A stretch of DNA of 5,451 nt from Fusobacteriota bacterium (GTDB taxonomy: Bacteria; Fusobacteriota; Fusobacteriia; Bac17; JAEWOZ01): the NCBI GenBank assembly GCA_023399505.1, contig JAEWOZ010000077.1, forward strand, positions 1 through 5,451, given 5' to 3'. Under the pieces are notes generated by a model, which saw nothing but the letters and a program-made list of their open reading frames with translations, was not told the DNA's origin and ran no database searches. The translations under genes were made by a program, and so were the position numbers. Below, one piece after another: positions 5,081 to 5,451 of this stretch. Numbering within the stretch: the first letter of the stretch is position 1; the number at the start of each line of letters is the position of its first letter.

Positions 5081-5451
5081 ATGAAAATTTTCTTAATAAT
5101 TTTTGCTTTTGTATATAATTCTTTAAATGCGAATGATAATAAAAAAGAGATTAAATATGACGGTTATGGAATTAATATATCTAAAAGTGTATTAATATTG
5201 GAAGATGAAAGTAAAAATTTAAAAGAAGAAGATATAGTAAAAGGATTACACGATAACAAGTTTAAAACTCATAATAGAGGGCTACTTTACTTATGGAATA
5301 CTAAAGTAGATTATTATATTAAGATAGATGTTCTTAATAACACTAAAAAGAACGAACTCGAATTATATGGATGGTTTGGTCCAATAACTTTAACAAGTAC
5401 TGATATTTCTGTAATTTACTTAGATAAGGGTAGATTAGTAAAAATTAAATT
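5081..5451 (+). CDS. Probable 7TMR-DISM-type receptor, N-terminal part (3' end outside the window)
   Basis: An ATG at 5081, preceded by AGGAG at 5069-5073 (7 bases away), opens a frame that runs off the window after 123 complete codons. Residues 1-17 (MKIFLIIFAFVYNSLNA) form a Sec signal peptide with likely cleavage after A17. Residues about 30-123 resemble the 7TMR-DISMED2 periplasmic domain: a strand with SVLILEDESKNLKEEDI, a gap, then LYLWNTKVDYYIKIDVLNNT, followed by NELELYGWFG and DISVIYLDKGRLV. This mirrors the family's W-x-(R/K)-hydrophobic strand, N-x-(S/T) turn and D-x-(V/I)-x-(L/I)-Y pattern. In complete members this sensor precedes seven membrane helices and a cytosolic output domain (histidine kinase, GGDEF or phosphatase), none of which is visible here. 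The domain call rests on pattern recognition only; a different beta-sandwich extracellular domain remains possible. It is preceded by the putative 22-residue peptide ORF, with a 56-bp gap. Confidence 0.65.
   Translation, partial: MKIFLIIFAFVYNSLNANDNKKEIKYDGYGINISKSVLILEDESKNLKEEDIVKGLHDNKFKTHNRGLLYLWNTKVDYYIKIDVLNNTKKNELELYGWFGPITLTSTDISVIYLDKGRLVKIK

Overview
The window is strongly AT-rich bacterial DNA with all genes on the + strand. Tryptophan is encoded by TGG, genes end in TAA or TAG, and no in-frame TGA occurs in the genes read, so a standard bacterial code fits. Ankyrin-repeat genes next to the start of a probable 7TMR-DISM-type receptor suggest an AT-rich, possibly host-associated lineage. 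A spirochaete is one candidate, but nothing here fixes the taxonomy.

Layout. (1) Positions 2-1201 are the 3' part of an ankyrin-repeat gene that enters from the left; about eight repeats are visible, followed by a non-ankyrin tail. (2) 1202-1470 is a very AT-rich spacer with weak promoter-like matches and no convincing terminator. (3) 1471-3291 encodes a 606-residue protein with a very short lipoprotein-like N-terminus, about four degenerate ankyrin units and a long charged helical C-terminal half that I do not recognise. (4) 3300-3608 encodes a HIT (histidine triad) nucleotide-binding protein that stops just after the active-site motif. (5) 3620-4702 encodes the conserved ATPase YchF/OLA1. 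A terminator hairpin at 4701-4732 begins inside the ychF stop codon. (6) 4733-4955 is a spacer rich in inverted repeats. (7) 4956-5024 is a 22-codon ORF with a strong ribosome binding site. (8) From 5081 to the window end is the start of a secreted or membrane protein with a signal peptide and a domain resembling the periplasmic 7TMR-DISMED2 sensor domain.

Working together. Genes 3, 4 and 5 are separated by only 8 and 11 bp. The stop codon of each upstream gene forms part of the next gene's Shine-Dalgarno sequence, so ankyrin protein, HIT protein and YchF are probably one translationally coupled operon ending at the hairpin. The second unit (structured leader, tiny hydrophobic peptide, receptor-like gene) is separate. 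It is the most unusual part of the window: a putative short peptide lies immediately upstream of a putative extracytoplasmic sensor. A functional link between them is a hypothesis only.
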